From Clavaria fumosa (taxonomy: Eukaryota; Basidiomycota; Agaricomycetes; Agaricales; Clavariaceae), in NCBI GenBank assembly GCA_951802425.1, contig OX637805.1:2572924-2636923 (forward strand): a DNA stretch of 64,000 nt. Direction: 5' to 3'. A model generated the notes under the pieces. That model was given only the letters and a program-made list of their open reading frames with translations, was not told where the DNA came from and made no database searches. The position numbers and the translations under genes were made by a program. Of the stretch, positions 1 to 15,000 are shown piece by piece (position 1 is the first letter of the stretch; each line of letters opens with the position of its first letter).

Positions 1-3000
1 CAACACAAGTACCCCTACAAATTTGCAGGCCTCACAGCACAAGATCTAACCGTGAAAATCTCTTGAAATTGATCATGGATGCTCTAAATGATGACCACTA
101 TCATATAACATGCTAAACAGACTAAACTGTTTTTCTGCGAATGGTCCCTTGTTGCTCCTATCCTAACAGCATAGTCCTTGTGCAGATGGAGTATCTGCGC
201 TTTCTTTCACTGCAAGCTAACCACTCAAGCTAGTCTTTTGAAATTTTGTGTGCCTATATCTACCCCTCTTATCCTCAATTTCCATGGTTTACATTTTTCC
301 AAAACTCATTTCCCAATGCATGCCAAAGCTGCTGACCAACCCAGTCAAAATTCTCCCGTTTATCAAAACCAACCATAGGATTCCAAAACAATTGCAATGC
401 TATACTGGGCCATCCCATACCTATCATATTCCATCCCTCTCTCCCCCCTCCCATCACCCACAAAGCAACAATTCCAGCATATAGTCAGAATCCAGTTCTC
501 ACATCCTCACACAAGTTTGTACTTGTGGTGGCACCTAAATCAAATGGGATCACATTGAAAGATTGAGTATAGTGCATGAATAATACACCCTGACTTTGTT
601 TCAATTACTCTGCCACATCCAGGACTACAGTTGCCTTCCTACAAACCTAAACAACACAAGTACCCCTACAAATTTGCAGGCCTCACAGCACAAGATCTAA
701 CCGTGAAAATCTCTTGAAATTGATCATGGATGCTCTAAATGATGACCACTATCATATAACATGCTAAACAGACTAAACTGTTTTTCTGCGAATGGTCCCT
801 TGTTGCTCCTATCCTAACAGCATAGTCCTTGTGCAGATGGAGTATCTGCGCTTTCTTTCACTGCAAGCTAACCACTCAAGCTAGTCTTTTGAAATTTTGT
901 GTGCCTATATCTACCCCTCTTATCCTCAATTTCCATGGTTTACATTTTTCCAAAACTCATTTCCCAATGCATGCCAAAGCTGCTGACCAACCCAGTCAAA
1001 ATTCTCCCGTTTATCAAAACCAACCATAGGATTCCAAAACAATTGCAATGCTATACTGGGCCATCCCATACCTATCATATTCCATCCCTCTCTCCCCCCT
1101 CCCATCACCCACAAAGCAACAATTCCAGCATATAGTCAGAATCCAGTTCTCACATCCTCACACAAGTTTGTACTTGTGGTGGCACCTAAATCAAATGGGA
1201 TCACATTGAAAGATTGAGTATAGTGCATGAATAATACACCCTGACTTTGTTTCAATTACTCTGCCACATCCAGGACTACAGTTGCCTTCCTACAAACCTA
1301 AACAACACAAGTACCCCTACAAATTTGCAGGCCTCACAGCACAAGATCTAACCGTGAAAATCTCTTGAAATTGATCATGGATGCTCTAAATGATGACCAC
1401 TATCATATAACATGCTAAACAGACTAAACTGTTTTTCTGCGAATGGTCCCTTGTTGCTCCTATCCTAACAGCATAGTCCTTGTGCAGATGGAGTATCTGC
1501 GCTTTCTTTCACTGCAAGCTAACCACTCAAGCTAGTCTTTTGAAATTTTGTGTGCCTATATCTACCCCTCTTATCCTCAATTTCCATGGTTTACATTTTT
1601 CCAAAACTCATTTCCCAATGCATGCCAAAGCTGCTGACCAACCCAGTCAAAATTCTCCCGTTTATCAAAACCAACCATAGGATTCCAAAACAATTGCAAT
1701 GCTATACTGGGCCATCCCATACCTATCATATTCCATCCCTCTCTCCCCCCTCCCATCACCCACAAAGCAACAATTCCAGCATATAGTCAGAATCCAGTTC
1801 TCACATCCTCACACAAGTTTGTACTTGTGGTGGCACCTAAATCAAATGGGATCACATTGAAAGATTGAGTATAGTGCATGAATAATACACCCTGACTTTG
1901 TTTCAATTACTCTGCCACATCCAGGACTACAGTTGCCTTCCTACAAACCTAAACAACACAAGTACCCCTACAAATTTGCAGGCCTCACAGCACAAGATCT
2001 AACCGTGAAAATCTCTTGAAATTGATCATGGATGCTCTAAATGATGACCACTATCATATAACATGCTAAACAGACTAAACTGTTTTTCTGCGAATGGTCC
2101 CTTGTTGCTCCTATCCTAACAGCATAGTCCTTGTGCAGATGGAGTATCTGCGCTTTCTTTCACTGCAAGCTAACCACTCAAGCTAGTCTTTTGAAATTTT
2201 GTGTGCCTATATCTACCCCTCTTATCCTCAATTTCCATGGTTTACATTTTTCCAAAACTCATTTCCCAATGCATGCCAAAGCTGCTGACCAACCCAGTCA
2301 AAATTCTCCCGTTTATCAAAACCAACCATAGGATTCCAAAACAATTGCAATGCTATACTGGGCCATCCCATACCTATCATATTCCATCCCTCTCTCCCCC
2401 CTCCCATCACCCACAAAGCAACAATTCCAGCATATAGTCAGAATCCAGTTCTCACATCCTCACACAAGTTTGTACTTGTGGTGGCACCTAAATCAAATGG
2501 GATCACATTGAAAGATTGAGTATAGTGCATGAATAATACACCCTGACTTTGTTTCAATTACTCTGCCACATCCAGGACTACAGTTGCCTTCCTACAAACC
2601 TAAACAACACAAGTACCCCTACAAATTTGCAGGCCTCACAGCACAAGATCTAACCGTGAAAATCTCTTGAAATTGATCATGGATGCTCTAAATGATGACC
2701 ACTATCATATAACATGCTAAACAGACTAAACTGTTTTTCTGCGAATGGTCCCTTGTTGCTCCTATCCTAACAGCATAGTCCTTGTGCAGATGGAGTATCT
2801 GCGCTTTCTTTCACTGCAAGCTAACCACTCAAGCTAGTCTTTTGAAATTTTGTGTGCCTATATCTACCCCTCTTATCCTCAATTTCCATGGTTTACATTT
2901 TTCCAAAACTCATTTCCCAATGCATGCCAAAGCTGCTGACCAACCCAGTCAAAATTCTCCCGTTTATCAAAACCAACCATAGGATTCCAAAACAATTGCA

Positions 3001-6000
3001 ATGCTATACTGGGCCATCCCATACCTATCATATTCCATCCCTCTCTCCCCCCTCCCATCACCCACAAAGCAACAATTCCAGCATATAGTCAGAATCCAGT
3101 TCTCACATCCTCACACAAGTTTGTACTTGTGGTGGCACCTAAATCAAATGGGATCACATTGAAAGATTGAGTATAGTGCATGAATAATACACCCTGACTT
3201 TGTTTCAATTACTCTGCCACATCCAGGACTACAGTTGCCTTCCTACAAACCTAAACAACACAAGTACCCCTACAAATTTGCAGGCCTCACAGCACAAGAT
3301 CTAACCGTGAAAATCTCTTGAAATTGATCATGGATGCTCTAAATGATGACCACTATCATATAACATGCTAAACAGACTAAACTGTTTTTCTGCGAATGGT
3401 CCCTTGTTGCTCCTATCCTAACAGCATAGTCCTTGTGCAGATGGAGTATCTGCGCTTTCTTTCACTGCAAGCTAACCACTCAAGCTAGTCTTTTGAAATT
3501 TTGTGTGCCTATATCTACCCCTCTTATCCTCAATTTCCATGGTTTACATTTTTCCAAAACTCATTTCCCAATGCATGCCAAAGCTGCTGACCAACCCAGT
3601 CAAAATTCTCCCGTTTATCAAAACCAACCATAGGATTCCAAAACAATTGCAATGCTATACTGGGCCATCCCATACCTATCATATTCCATCCCTCTCTCCC
3701 CCCTCCCATCACCCACAAAGCAACAATTCCAGCATATAGTCAGAATCCAGTTCTCACATCCTCACACAAGTTTGTACTTGTGGTGGCACCTAAATCAAAT
3801 GGGATCACATTGAAAGATTGAGTATAGTGCATGAATAATACACCCTGACTTTGTTTCAATTACTCTGCCACATCCAGGACTACAGTTGCCTTCCTACAAA
3901 CCTAAACAACACAAGTACCCCTACAAATTTGCAGGCCTCACAGCACAAGATCTAACCGTGAAAATCTCTTGAAATTGATCATGGATGCTCTAAATGATGA
4001 CCACTATCATATAACATGCTAAACAGACTAAACTGTTTTTCTGCGAATGGTCCCTTGTTGCTCCTATCCTAACAGCATAGTCCTTGTGCAGATGGAGTAT
4101 CTGCGCTTTCTTTCACTGCAAGCTAACCACTCAAGCTAGTCTTTTGAAATTTTGTGTGCCTATATCTACCCCTCTTATCCTCAATTTCCATGGTTTACAT
4201 TTTTCCAAAACTCATTTCCCAATGCATGCCAAAGCTGCTGACCAACCCAGTCAAAATTCTCCCGTTTATCAAAACCAACCATAGGATTCCAAAACAATTG
4301 CAATGCTATACTGGGCCATCCCATACCTATCATATTCCATCCCTCTCTCCCCCCTCCCATCACCCACAAAGCAACAATTCCAGCATATAGTCAGAATCCA
4401 GTTCTCACATCCTCACACAAGTTTGTACTTGTGGTGGCACCTAAATCAAATGGGATCACATTGAAAGATTGAGTATAGTGCATGAATAATACACCCTGAC
4501 TTTGTTTCAATTACTCTGCCACATCCAGGACTACAGTTGCCTTCCTACAAACCTAAACAACACAAGTACCCCTACAAATTTGCAGGCCTCACAGCACAAG
4601 ATCTAACCGTGAAAATCTCTTGAAATTGATCATGGATGCTCTAAATGATGACCACTATCATATAACATGCTAAACAGACTAAACTGTTTTTCTGCGAATG
4701 GTCCCTTGTTGCTCCTATCCTAACAGCATAGTCCTTGTGCAGATGGAGTATCTGCGCTTTCTTTCACTGCAAGCTAACCACTCAAGCTAGTCTTTTGAAA
4801 TTTTGTGTGCCTATATCTACCCCTCTTATCCTCAATTTCCATGGTTTACATTTTTCCAAAACTCATTTCCCAATGCATGCCAAAGCTGCTGACCAACCCA
4901 GTCAAAATTCTCCCGTTTATCAAAACCAACCATAGGATTCCAAAACAATTGCAATGCTATACTGGGCCATCCCATACCTATCATATTCCATCCCTCTCTC
5001 CCCCCTCCCATCACCCACAAAGCAACAATTCCAGCATATAGTCAGAATCCAGTTCTCACATCCTCACACAAGTTTGTACTTGTGGTGGCACCTAAATCAA
5101 ATGGGATCACATTGAAAGATTGAGTATAGTGCATGAATAATACACCCTGACTTTGTTTCAATTACTCTGCCACATCCAGGACTACAGTTGCCTTCCTACA
5201 AACCTAAACAACACAAGTACCCCTACAAATTTGCAGGCCTCACAGCACAAGATCTAACCGTGAAAATCTCTTGAAATTGATCATGGATGCTCTAAATGAT
5301 GACCACTATCATATAACATGCTAAACAGACTAAACTGTTTTTCTGCGAATGGTCCCTTGTTGCTCCTATCCTAACAGCATAGTCCTTGTGCAGATGGAGT
5401 ATCTGCGCTTTCTTTCACTGCAAGCTAACCACTCAAGCTAGTCTTTTGAAATTTTGTGTGCCTATATCTACCCCTCTTATCCTCAATTTCCATGGTTTAC
5501 ATTTTTCCAAAACTCATTTCCCAATGCATGCCAAAGCTGCTGACCAACCCAGTCAAAATTCTCCCGTTTATCAAAACCAACCATAGGATTCCAAAACAAT
5601 TGCAATGCTATACTGGGCCATCCCATACCTATCATATTCCATCCCTCTCTCCCCCCTCCCATCACCCACAAAGCAACAATTCCAGCATATAGTCAGAATC
5701 CAGTTCTCACATCCTCACACAAGTTTGTACTTGTGGTGGCACCTAAATCAAATGGGATCACATTGAAAGATTGAGTATAGTGCATGAATAATACACCCTG
5801 ACTTTGTTTCAATTACTCTGCCACATCCAGGACTACAGTTGCCTTCCTACAAACCTAAACAACACAAGTACCCCTACAAATTTGCAGGCCTCACAGCACA
5901 AGATCTAACTGTGAAAATCTCTTGAAATTGATCATGGATGCTCTAAATGATGACCACTATCATATAACATGCTAAACAGACTAAACTGTTTTTCTGCGAA

Positions 6001-9000
6001 TGGTCCCTTGTTGCTCCTATCCTAACAGCATAGTCCTTGTGCAGATGGAGTATCTGCGCTTTCTTTCACTGCAAGCTAACCACTCAAGCTAGTCTTTTGA
6101 AATTTTGTGTGCCTATATCTACCCCTCTTATCCTCAATTTCCATGGTTTACATTTTTCCAAAACTCATTTCCCAATGCATGCCAAAGCTGCTGACCAACC
6201 CAGTCAAAATTCTCCCGTTTATCAAAACCAACCATAGGATTCCAAAACAATTGCAATGCTATACTGGGCCATCCCATACCTATCATATTCCATCCCTCTC
6301 TCCCCCCTCCCATCACCCACAAAGCAACAATTCCAGCATATAGTCAGAATCCAGTTCTCACATCCTCACACAAGTTTGTACTTGTGGTGGCACCTAAATC
6401 AAATGGGATCACATTGAAAGATTGAGTATAGTGCATGAATAATACACCCTGACTTTGTTTCAATTACTCTGCCACATCCAGGACTACAGTTGCCTTCCTA
6501 CAAACCTAAACAACACAAGTACCCCTACAAATTTGCAGGCCTCACAGCACAAGATCTAACCGTGAAAATCTCTTGAAATTGATCATGGATGCTCTAAATG
6601 ATGACCACTATCATATAACATGCTAAACAGACTAAACTGTTTTTCTGCGAATGGTCCCTTGTTGCTCCTATCCTAACAGCATAGTCCTTGTGCAGATGGA
6701 GTATCTGCGCTTTCTTTCACTGCAAGCTAACCACTCAAGCTAGTCTTTTGAAATTTTGTGTGCCTATATCTACCCCTCTTATCCTCAATTTCCATGGTTT
6801 ACATTTTTCCAAAACTCATTTCCCAATGCATGCCAAAGCTGCTGACCAACCCAGTCAAAATTCTCCCGTTTATCAAAACCAACCATAGGATTCCAAAACA
6901 ATTGCAATGCTATACTGGGCCATCCCATACCTATCATATTCCATCCCTCTCTCCCCCCTCCCATCACCCACAAAGCAACAATTCCAGCATATAGTCAGAA
7001 TCCAGTTCTCACATCCTCACACAAGTTTGTACTTGTGGTGGCACCTAAATCAAATGGGATCACATTGAAAGATTGAGTATAGTGCATGAATAATACACCC
7101 TGACTTTGTTTCAATTACTCTGCCACATCCAGGACTACAGTTGCCTTCCTACAAACCTAAACAACACAAGTACCCCTACAAATTTGCAGGCCTCACAGCA
7201 CAAGATCTAACCGTGAAAATCTCTTGAAATTGATCATGGATGCTCTAAATGATGACCACTATCATATAACATGCTAAACAGACTAAACTGTTTTTCTGCG
7301 AATGGTCCCTTGTTGCTCCTATCCTAACAGCATAGTCCTTGTGCAGATGGAGTATCTGCGCTTTCTTTCACTGCAAGCTAACCACTCAAGCTAGTCTTTT
7401 GAAATTTTGTGTGCCTATATCTACCCCTCTTATCCTCAATTTCCATGGTTTACATTTTTCCAAAACTCATTTCCCAATGCATGCCAAAGCTGCTGACCAA
7501 CCCAGTCAAAATTCTCCCGTTTATCAAAACCAACCATAGGATTCCAAAACAATTGCAATGCTATACTGGGCCATCCCATACCTATCATATTCCATCCCTC
7601 TCTCCCCCCTCCCATCACCCACAAAGCAACAATTCCAGCATATAGTCAGAATCCAGTTCTCACATCCTCACACAAGTTTGTACTTGTGGTGGCACCTAAA
7701 TCAAATGGGATCACATTGAAAGATTGAGTATAGTGCATGAATAATACACCCTGACTTTGTTTCAATTACTCTGCCACATCCAGGACTACAGTTGCCTTCC
7801 TACAAACCTAAACAACACAAGTACCCCTACAAATTTGCAGGCCTCACAGCACAAGATCTAACTGTGAAAATCTCTTGAAATTGATCATGGATGCTCTAAA
7901 TGATGACCACTATCATATAACATGCTAAACAGACTAAACTGTTTTTCTGCGAATGGTCCCTTGTTGCTCCTATCCTAACAGCATAGTCCTTGTGCAGATG
8001 GAGTATCTGCGCTTTCTTTCACTGCAAGCTAACCACTCAAGCTAGTCTTTTGAAATTTTGTGTGCCTATATCTACCCCTCTTATCCTCAATTTCCATGGT
8101 TTACATTTTTCCAAAACTCATTTCCCAATGCATGCCAAAGCTGCTGACCAACCCAGTCAAAATTCTCCCGTTTATCAAAACCAACCATAGGATTCCAAAA
8201 CAATTGCAATGCTATACTGGGCCATCCCATACCTATCATATTCCATCCCTCTCTCCCCCCTCCCATCACCCACAAAGCAACAATTCCAGCATATAGTCAG
8301 AATCCAGTTCTCACATCCTCACACAAGTTTGTACTTGTGGTGGCACCTAAATCAAATGGGATCACATTGAAAGATTGAGTATAGTGCATGAATAATACAC
8401 CCTGACTTTGTTTCAATTACTCTGCCACATCCAGGACTACAGTTGCCTTCCTACAAACCTAAACAACACAAGTACCCCTACAAATTTGCAGGCCTCACAG
8501 CACAAGATCTAACCGTGAAAATCTCTTGAAATTGATCATGGATGCTCTAAATGATGACCACTATCATATAACATGCTAAACAGACTAAACTGTTTTTCTG
8601 CGAATGGTCCCTTGTTGCTCCTATCCTAACAGCATAGTCCTTGTGCAGATGGAGTATCTGCGCTTTCTTTCACTGCAAGCTAACCACTCAAGCTAGTCTT
8701 TTGAAATTTTGTGTGCCTATATCTACCCCTCTTATCCTCAATTTCCATGGTTTACATTTTTCCAAAACTCATTTCCCAATGCATGCCAAAGCTGCTGACC
8801 AACCCAGTCAAAATTCTCCCGTTTATCAAAACCAACCATAGGATTCCAAAACAATTGCAATGCTATACTGGGCCATCCCATACCTATCATATTCCATCCC
8901 TCTCTCCCCCCTCCCATCACCCACAAAGCAACAATTCCAGCATATAGTCAGAATCCAGTTCTCACATCCTCACACAAGTTTGTACTTGTGGTGGCACCTA

Positions 9001-12000
9001 AATCAAATGGGATCACATTGAAAGATTGAGTATAGTGCATGAATAATACACCCTGACTTTGTTTCAATTACTCTGCCACATCCAGGACTACAGTTGCCTT
9101 CCTACAAACCTAAACAACACAAGTACCCCTACAAATTTGCAGGCCTCACAGCACAAGATCTAACCGTGAAAATCTCTTGAAATTGATCATGGATGCTCTA
9201 AATGATGACCACTATCATATAACATGCTAAACAGACTAAACTGTTTTTCTGCGAATGGTCCCTTGTTGCTCCTATCCTAACAGCATAGTCCTTGTGCAGA
9301 TGGAGTATCTGCGCTTTCTTTCACTGCAAGCTAACCACTCAAGCTAGTCTTTTGAAATTTTGTGTGCCTATATCTACCCCTCTTATCCTCAATTTCCATG
9401 GTTTACATTTTTCCAAAACTCATTTCCCAATGCATGCCAAAGCTGCTGACCAACCCAGTCAAAATTCTCCCGTTTATCAAAACCAACCATAGGATTCCAA
9501 AACAATTGCAATGCTATACTGGGCCATCCCATACCTATCATATTCCATCCCTCTCTCCCCCCTCCCATCACCCACAAAGCAACAATTCCAGCATATAGTC
9601 AGAATCCAGTTCTCACATCCTCACACAAGTTTGTACTTGTGGTGGCACCTAAATCAAATGGGATCACATTGAAAGATTGAGTATAGTGCATGAATAATAC
9701 ACCCTGACTTTGTTTCAATTACTCTGCCACATCCAGGACTACAGTTGCCTTCCTACAAACCTAAACAACACAAGTACCCCTACAAATTTGCAGGCCTCAC
9801 AGCACAAGATCTAACTGTGAAAATCTCTTGAAATTGATCATGGATGCTCTAAATGATGACCACTATCATATAACATGCTAAACAGACTAAACTGTTTTTC
9901 TGCGAATGGTCCCTTGTTGCTCCTATCCTAACAGCATAGTCCTTGTGCAGATGGAGTATCTGCGCTTTCTTTCACTGCAAGCTAACCACTCAAGCTAGTC
10001 TTTTGAAATTTTGTGTGCCTATATCTACCCCTCTTATCCTCAATTTCCATGGTTTACATTTTTCCAAAACTCATTTCCCAATGCATGCCAAAGCTGCTGA
10101 CCAACCCAGTCAAAATTCTCCCGTTTATCAAAACCAACCATAGGATTCCAAAACAATTGCAATGCTATACTGGGCCATCCCATACCTATCATATTCCATC
10201 CCTCTCTCCCCCCTCCCATCACCCACAAAGCAACAATTCCAGCATATAGTCAGAATCCAGTTCTCACATCCTCACACAAGTTTGTACTTGTGGTGGCACC
10301 TAAATCAAATGGGATCACATTGAAAGATTGAGTATAGTGCATGAATAATACACCCTGACTTTGTTTCAATTACTCTGCCACATCCAGGACTACAGTTGCC
10401 TTCCTACAAACCTAAACAACACAAGTACCCCTACAAATTTGCAGGCCTCACAGCACAAGATCTAACTGTGAAAATCTCTTGAAATTGATCATGGATGCTC
10501 TAAATGATGACCACTATCATATAACATGCTAAACAGACTAAACTGTTTTTCTGCGAATGGTCCCTTGTTGCTCCTATCCTAACAGCATAGTCCTTGTGCA
10601 GATGGAGTATCTGCGCTTTCTTTCACTGCAAGCTAACCACTCAAGCTAGTCTTTTGAAATTTTGTGTGCCTATATCTACCCCTCTTATCCTCAATTTCCA
10701 TGGTTTACATTTTTCCAAAACTCATTTCCCAATGCATGCCAAAGCTGCTGACCAACCCAGTCAAAATTCTCCCGTTTATCAAAACCAACCATAGGATTCC
10801 AAAACAATTGCAATGCTATACTGGGCCATCCCATACCTATCATATTCCATCCCTCTCTCCCCCCTCCCATCACCCACAAAGCAACAATTCCAGCATATAG
10901 TCAGAATCCAGTTCTCACATCCTCACACAAGTTTGTACTTGTGGTGGCACCTAAATCAAATGGGATCACATTGAAAGATTGAGTATAGTGCATGAATAAT
11001 ACACCCTGACTTTGTTTCAATTACTCTGCCACATCCAGGACTACAGTTGCCTTCCTACAAACCTAAACAACACAAGTACCCCTACAAATTTGCAGGCCTC
11101 ACAGCACAAGATCTAACTGTGAAAATCTCTTGAAATTGATCATGGATGCTCTAAATGATGACCACTATCATATAACATGCTAAACAGACTAAACTGTTTT
11201 TCTGCGAATGGTCCCTTGTTGCTCCTATCCTAACAGCATAGTCCTTGTGCAGATGGAGTATCTGCGCTTTCTTTCACTGCAAGCTAACCACTCAAGCTAG
11301 TCTTTTGAAATTTTGTGTGCCTATATCTACCCCTCTTATCCTCAATTTCCATGGTTTACATTTTTCCAAAACTCATTTCCCAATGCATGCCAAAGCTGCT
11401 GACCAACCCAGTCAAAATTCTCCCGTTTATCAAAACCAACCATAGGATTCCAAAACAATTGCAATGCTATACTGGGCCATCCCATACCTATCATATTCCA
11501 TCCCTCTCTCCCCCCTCCCATCACCCACAAAGCAACAATTCCAGCATATAGTCAGAATCCAGTTCTCACATCCTCACACAAGTTTGTACTTGTGGTGGCA
11601 CCTAAATCAAATGGGATCACATTGAAAGATTGAGTATAGTGCATGAATAATACACCCTGACTTTGTTTCAATTACTCTGCCACATCCAGGACTACAGTTG
11701 CCTTCCTACAAACCTAAACAACACAAGTACCCCTACAAATTTGCAGGCCTCACAGCACAAGATCTAACTGTGAAAATCTCTTGAAATTGATCATGGATGC
11801 TCTAAATGATGACCACTATCATATAACATGCTAAACAGACTAAACTGTTTTTCTGCGAATGGTCCCTTGTTGCTCCTATCCTAACAGCATAGTCCTTGTG
11901 CAGATGGAGTATCTGCGCTTTCTTTCACTGCAAGCTAACCACTCAAGCTAGTCTTTTGAAATTTTGTGTGCCTATATCTACCCCTCTTATCCTCAATTTC

Positions 12001-15000
12001 CATGGTTTACATTTTTCCAAAACTCATTTCCCAATGCATGCCAAAGCTGCTGACCAACCCAGTCAAAATTCTCCCGTTTATCAAAACCAACCATAGGATT
12101 CCAAAACAATTGCAATGCTATACTGGGCCATCCCATACCTATCATATTCCATCCCTCTCTCCCCCCTCCCATCACCCACAAAGCAACAATTCCAGCATAT
12201 AGTCAGAATCCAGTTCTCACATCCTCACACAAGTTTGTACTTGTGGTGGCACCTAAATCAAATGGGATCACATTGAAAGATTGAGTATAGTGCATGAATA
12301 ATACACCCTGACTTTGTTTCAATTACTCTGCCACATCCAGGACTACAGTTGCCTTCCTACAAACCTAAACAACACAAGTACCCCTACAAATTTGCAGGCC
12401 TCACAGCACAAGATCTAACTGTGAAAATCTCTTGAAATTGATCATGGATGCTCTAAATGATGACCACTATCATATAACATGCTAAACAGACTAAACTGTT
12501 TTTCTGCGAATGGTCCCTTGTTGCTCCTATCCTAACAGCATAGTCCTTGTGCAGATGGAGTATCTGCGCTTTCTTTCACTGCAAGCTAACCACTCAAGCT
12601 AGTCTTTTGAAATTTTGTGTGCCTATATCTACCCCTCTTATCCTCAATTTCCATGGTTTACATTTTTCCAAAACTCATTTCCCAATGCATGCCAAAGCTG
12701 CTGACCAACCCAGTCAAAATTCTCCCGTTTATCAAAACCAACCATAGGATTCCAAAACAATTGCAATGCTATACTGGGCCATCCCATACCTATCATATTC
12801 CATCCCTCTCTCCCCCCTCCCATCACCCACAAAGCAACAATTCCAGCATATAGTCAGAATCCAGTTCTCACATCCTCACACAAGTTTGTACTTGTGGTGG
12901 CACCTAAATCAAATGGGATCACATTGAAAGATTGAGTATAGTGCATGAATAATACACCCTGACTTTGTTTCAATTACTCTGCCACATCCAGGACTACAGT
13001 TGCCTTCCTACAAACCTAAACAACACAAGTACCCCTACAAATTTGCAGGCCTCACAGCACAAGATCTAACTGTGAAAATCTCTTGAAATTGATCATGGAT
13101 GCTCTAAATGATGACCACTATCATATAACATGCTAAACAGACTAAACTGTTTTTCTGCGAATGGTCCCTTGTTGCTCCTATCCTAACAGCATAGTCCTTG
13201 TGCAGATGGAGTATCTGCGCTTTCTTTCACTGCAAGCTAACCACTCAAGCTAGTCTTTTGAAATTTTGTGTGCCTATATCTACCCCTCTTATCCTCAATT
13301 TCCATGGTTTACATTTTTCCAAAACTCATTTCCCAATGCATGCCAAAGCTGCTGACCAACCCAGTCAAAATTCTCCCGTTTATCAAAACCAACCATAGGA
13401 TTCCAAAACAATTGCAATGCTATACTGGGCCATCCCATACCTATCATATTCCATCCCTCTCTCCCCCCTCCCATCACCCACAAAGCAACAATTCCAGCAT
13501 ATAGTCAGAATCCAGTTCTCACATCCTCACACAAGTTTGTACTTGTGGTGGCACCTAAATCAAATGGGATCACATTGAAAGATTGAGTATAGTGCATGAA
13601 TAATACACCCTGACTTTGTTTCAATTACTCTGCCACATCCAGGACTACAGTTGCCTTCCTACAAACCTAAACAACACAAGTACCCCTACAAATTTGCAGG
13701 CCTCACAGCACAAGATCTAACTGTGAAAATCTCTTGAAATTGATCATGGATGCTCTAAATGATGACCACTATCATATAACATGCTAAACAGACTAAACTG
13801 TTTTTCTGCGAATGGTCCCTTGTTGCTCCTATCCTAACAGCATAGTCCTTGTGCAGATGGAGTATCTGCGCTTTCTTTCACTGCAAGCTAACCACTCAAG
13901 CTAGTCTTTTGAAATTTTGTGTGCCTATATCTACCCCTCTTATCCTCAATTTCCATGGTTTACATTTTTCCAAAACTCATTTCCCAATGCATGCCAAAGC
14001 TGCTGACCAACCCAGTCAAAATTCTCCCGTTTATCAAAACCAACCATAGGATTCCAAAACAATTGCAATGCTATACTGGGCCATCCCATACCTATCATAT
14101 TCCATCCCTCTCTCCCCCCTCCCATCACCCACAAAGCAACAATTCCAGCATATAGTCAGAATCCAGTTCTCACATCCTCACACAAGTTTGTACTTGTGGT
14201 GGCACCTAAATCAAATGGGATCACATTGAAAGATTGAGTATAGTGCATGAATAATACACCCTGACTTTGTTTCAATTACTCTGCCACATCCAGGACTACA
14301 GTTGCCTTCCTACAAACCTAAACAACACAAGTACCCCTACAAATTTGCAGGCCTCACAGCACAAGATCTAACTGTGAAAATCTCTTGAAATTGATCATGG
14401 ATGCTCTAAATGATGACCACTATCATATAACATGCTAAACAGACTAAACTGTTTTTCTGCGAATGGTCCCTTGTTGCTCCTATCCTAACAGCATAGTCCT
14501 TGTGCAGATGGAGTATCTGCGCTTTCTTTCACTGCAAGCTAACCACTCAAGCTAGTCTTTTGAAATTTTGTGTGCCTATATCTACCCCTCTTATCCTCAA
14601 TTTCCATGGTTTACATTTTTCCAAAACTCATTTCCCAATGCATGCCAAAGCTGCTGACCAACCCAGTCAAAATTCTCCCGTTTATCAAAACCAACCATAG
14701 GATTCCAAAACAATTGCAATGCTATACTGGGCCATCCCATACCTATCATATTCCATCCCTCTCTCCCCCCTCCCATCACCCACAAAGCAACAATTCCAGC
14801 ATATAGTCAGAATCCAGTTCTCACATCCTCACACAAGTTTGTACTTGTGGTGGCACCTAAATCAAATGGGATCACATTGAAAGATTGAGTATAGTGCATG
14901 AATAATACACCCTGACTTTGTTTCAATTACTCTGCCACATCCAGGACTACAGTTGCCTTCCTACAAACCTAAACAACACAAGTACCCCTACAAATTTGCA

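Noticed and set aside
178..484. Open frames of 62-78 codons in each 651-bp unit
   Set aside because: The plus-strand frames I checked have no ATG start; the frames overlap on both strands, show no domain and are repeated only because the DNA is. They are satellite by-products.
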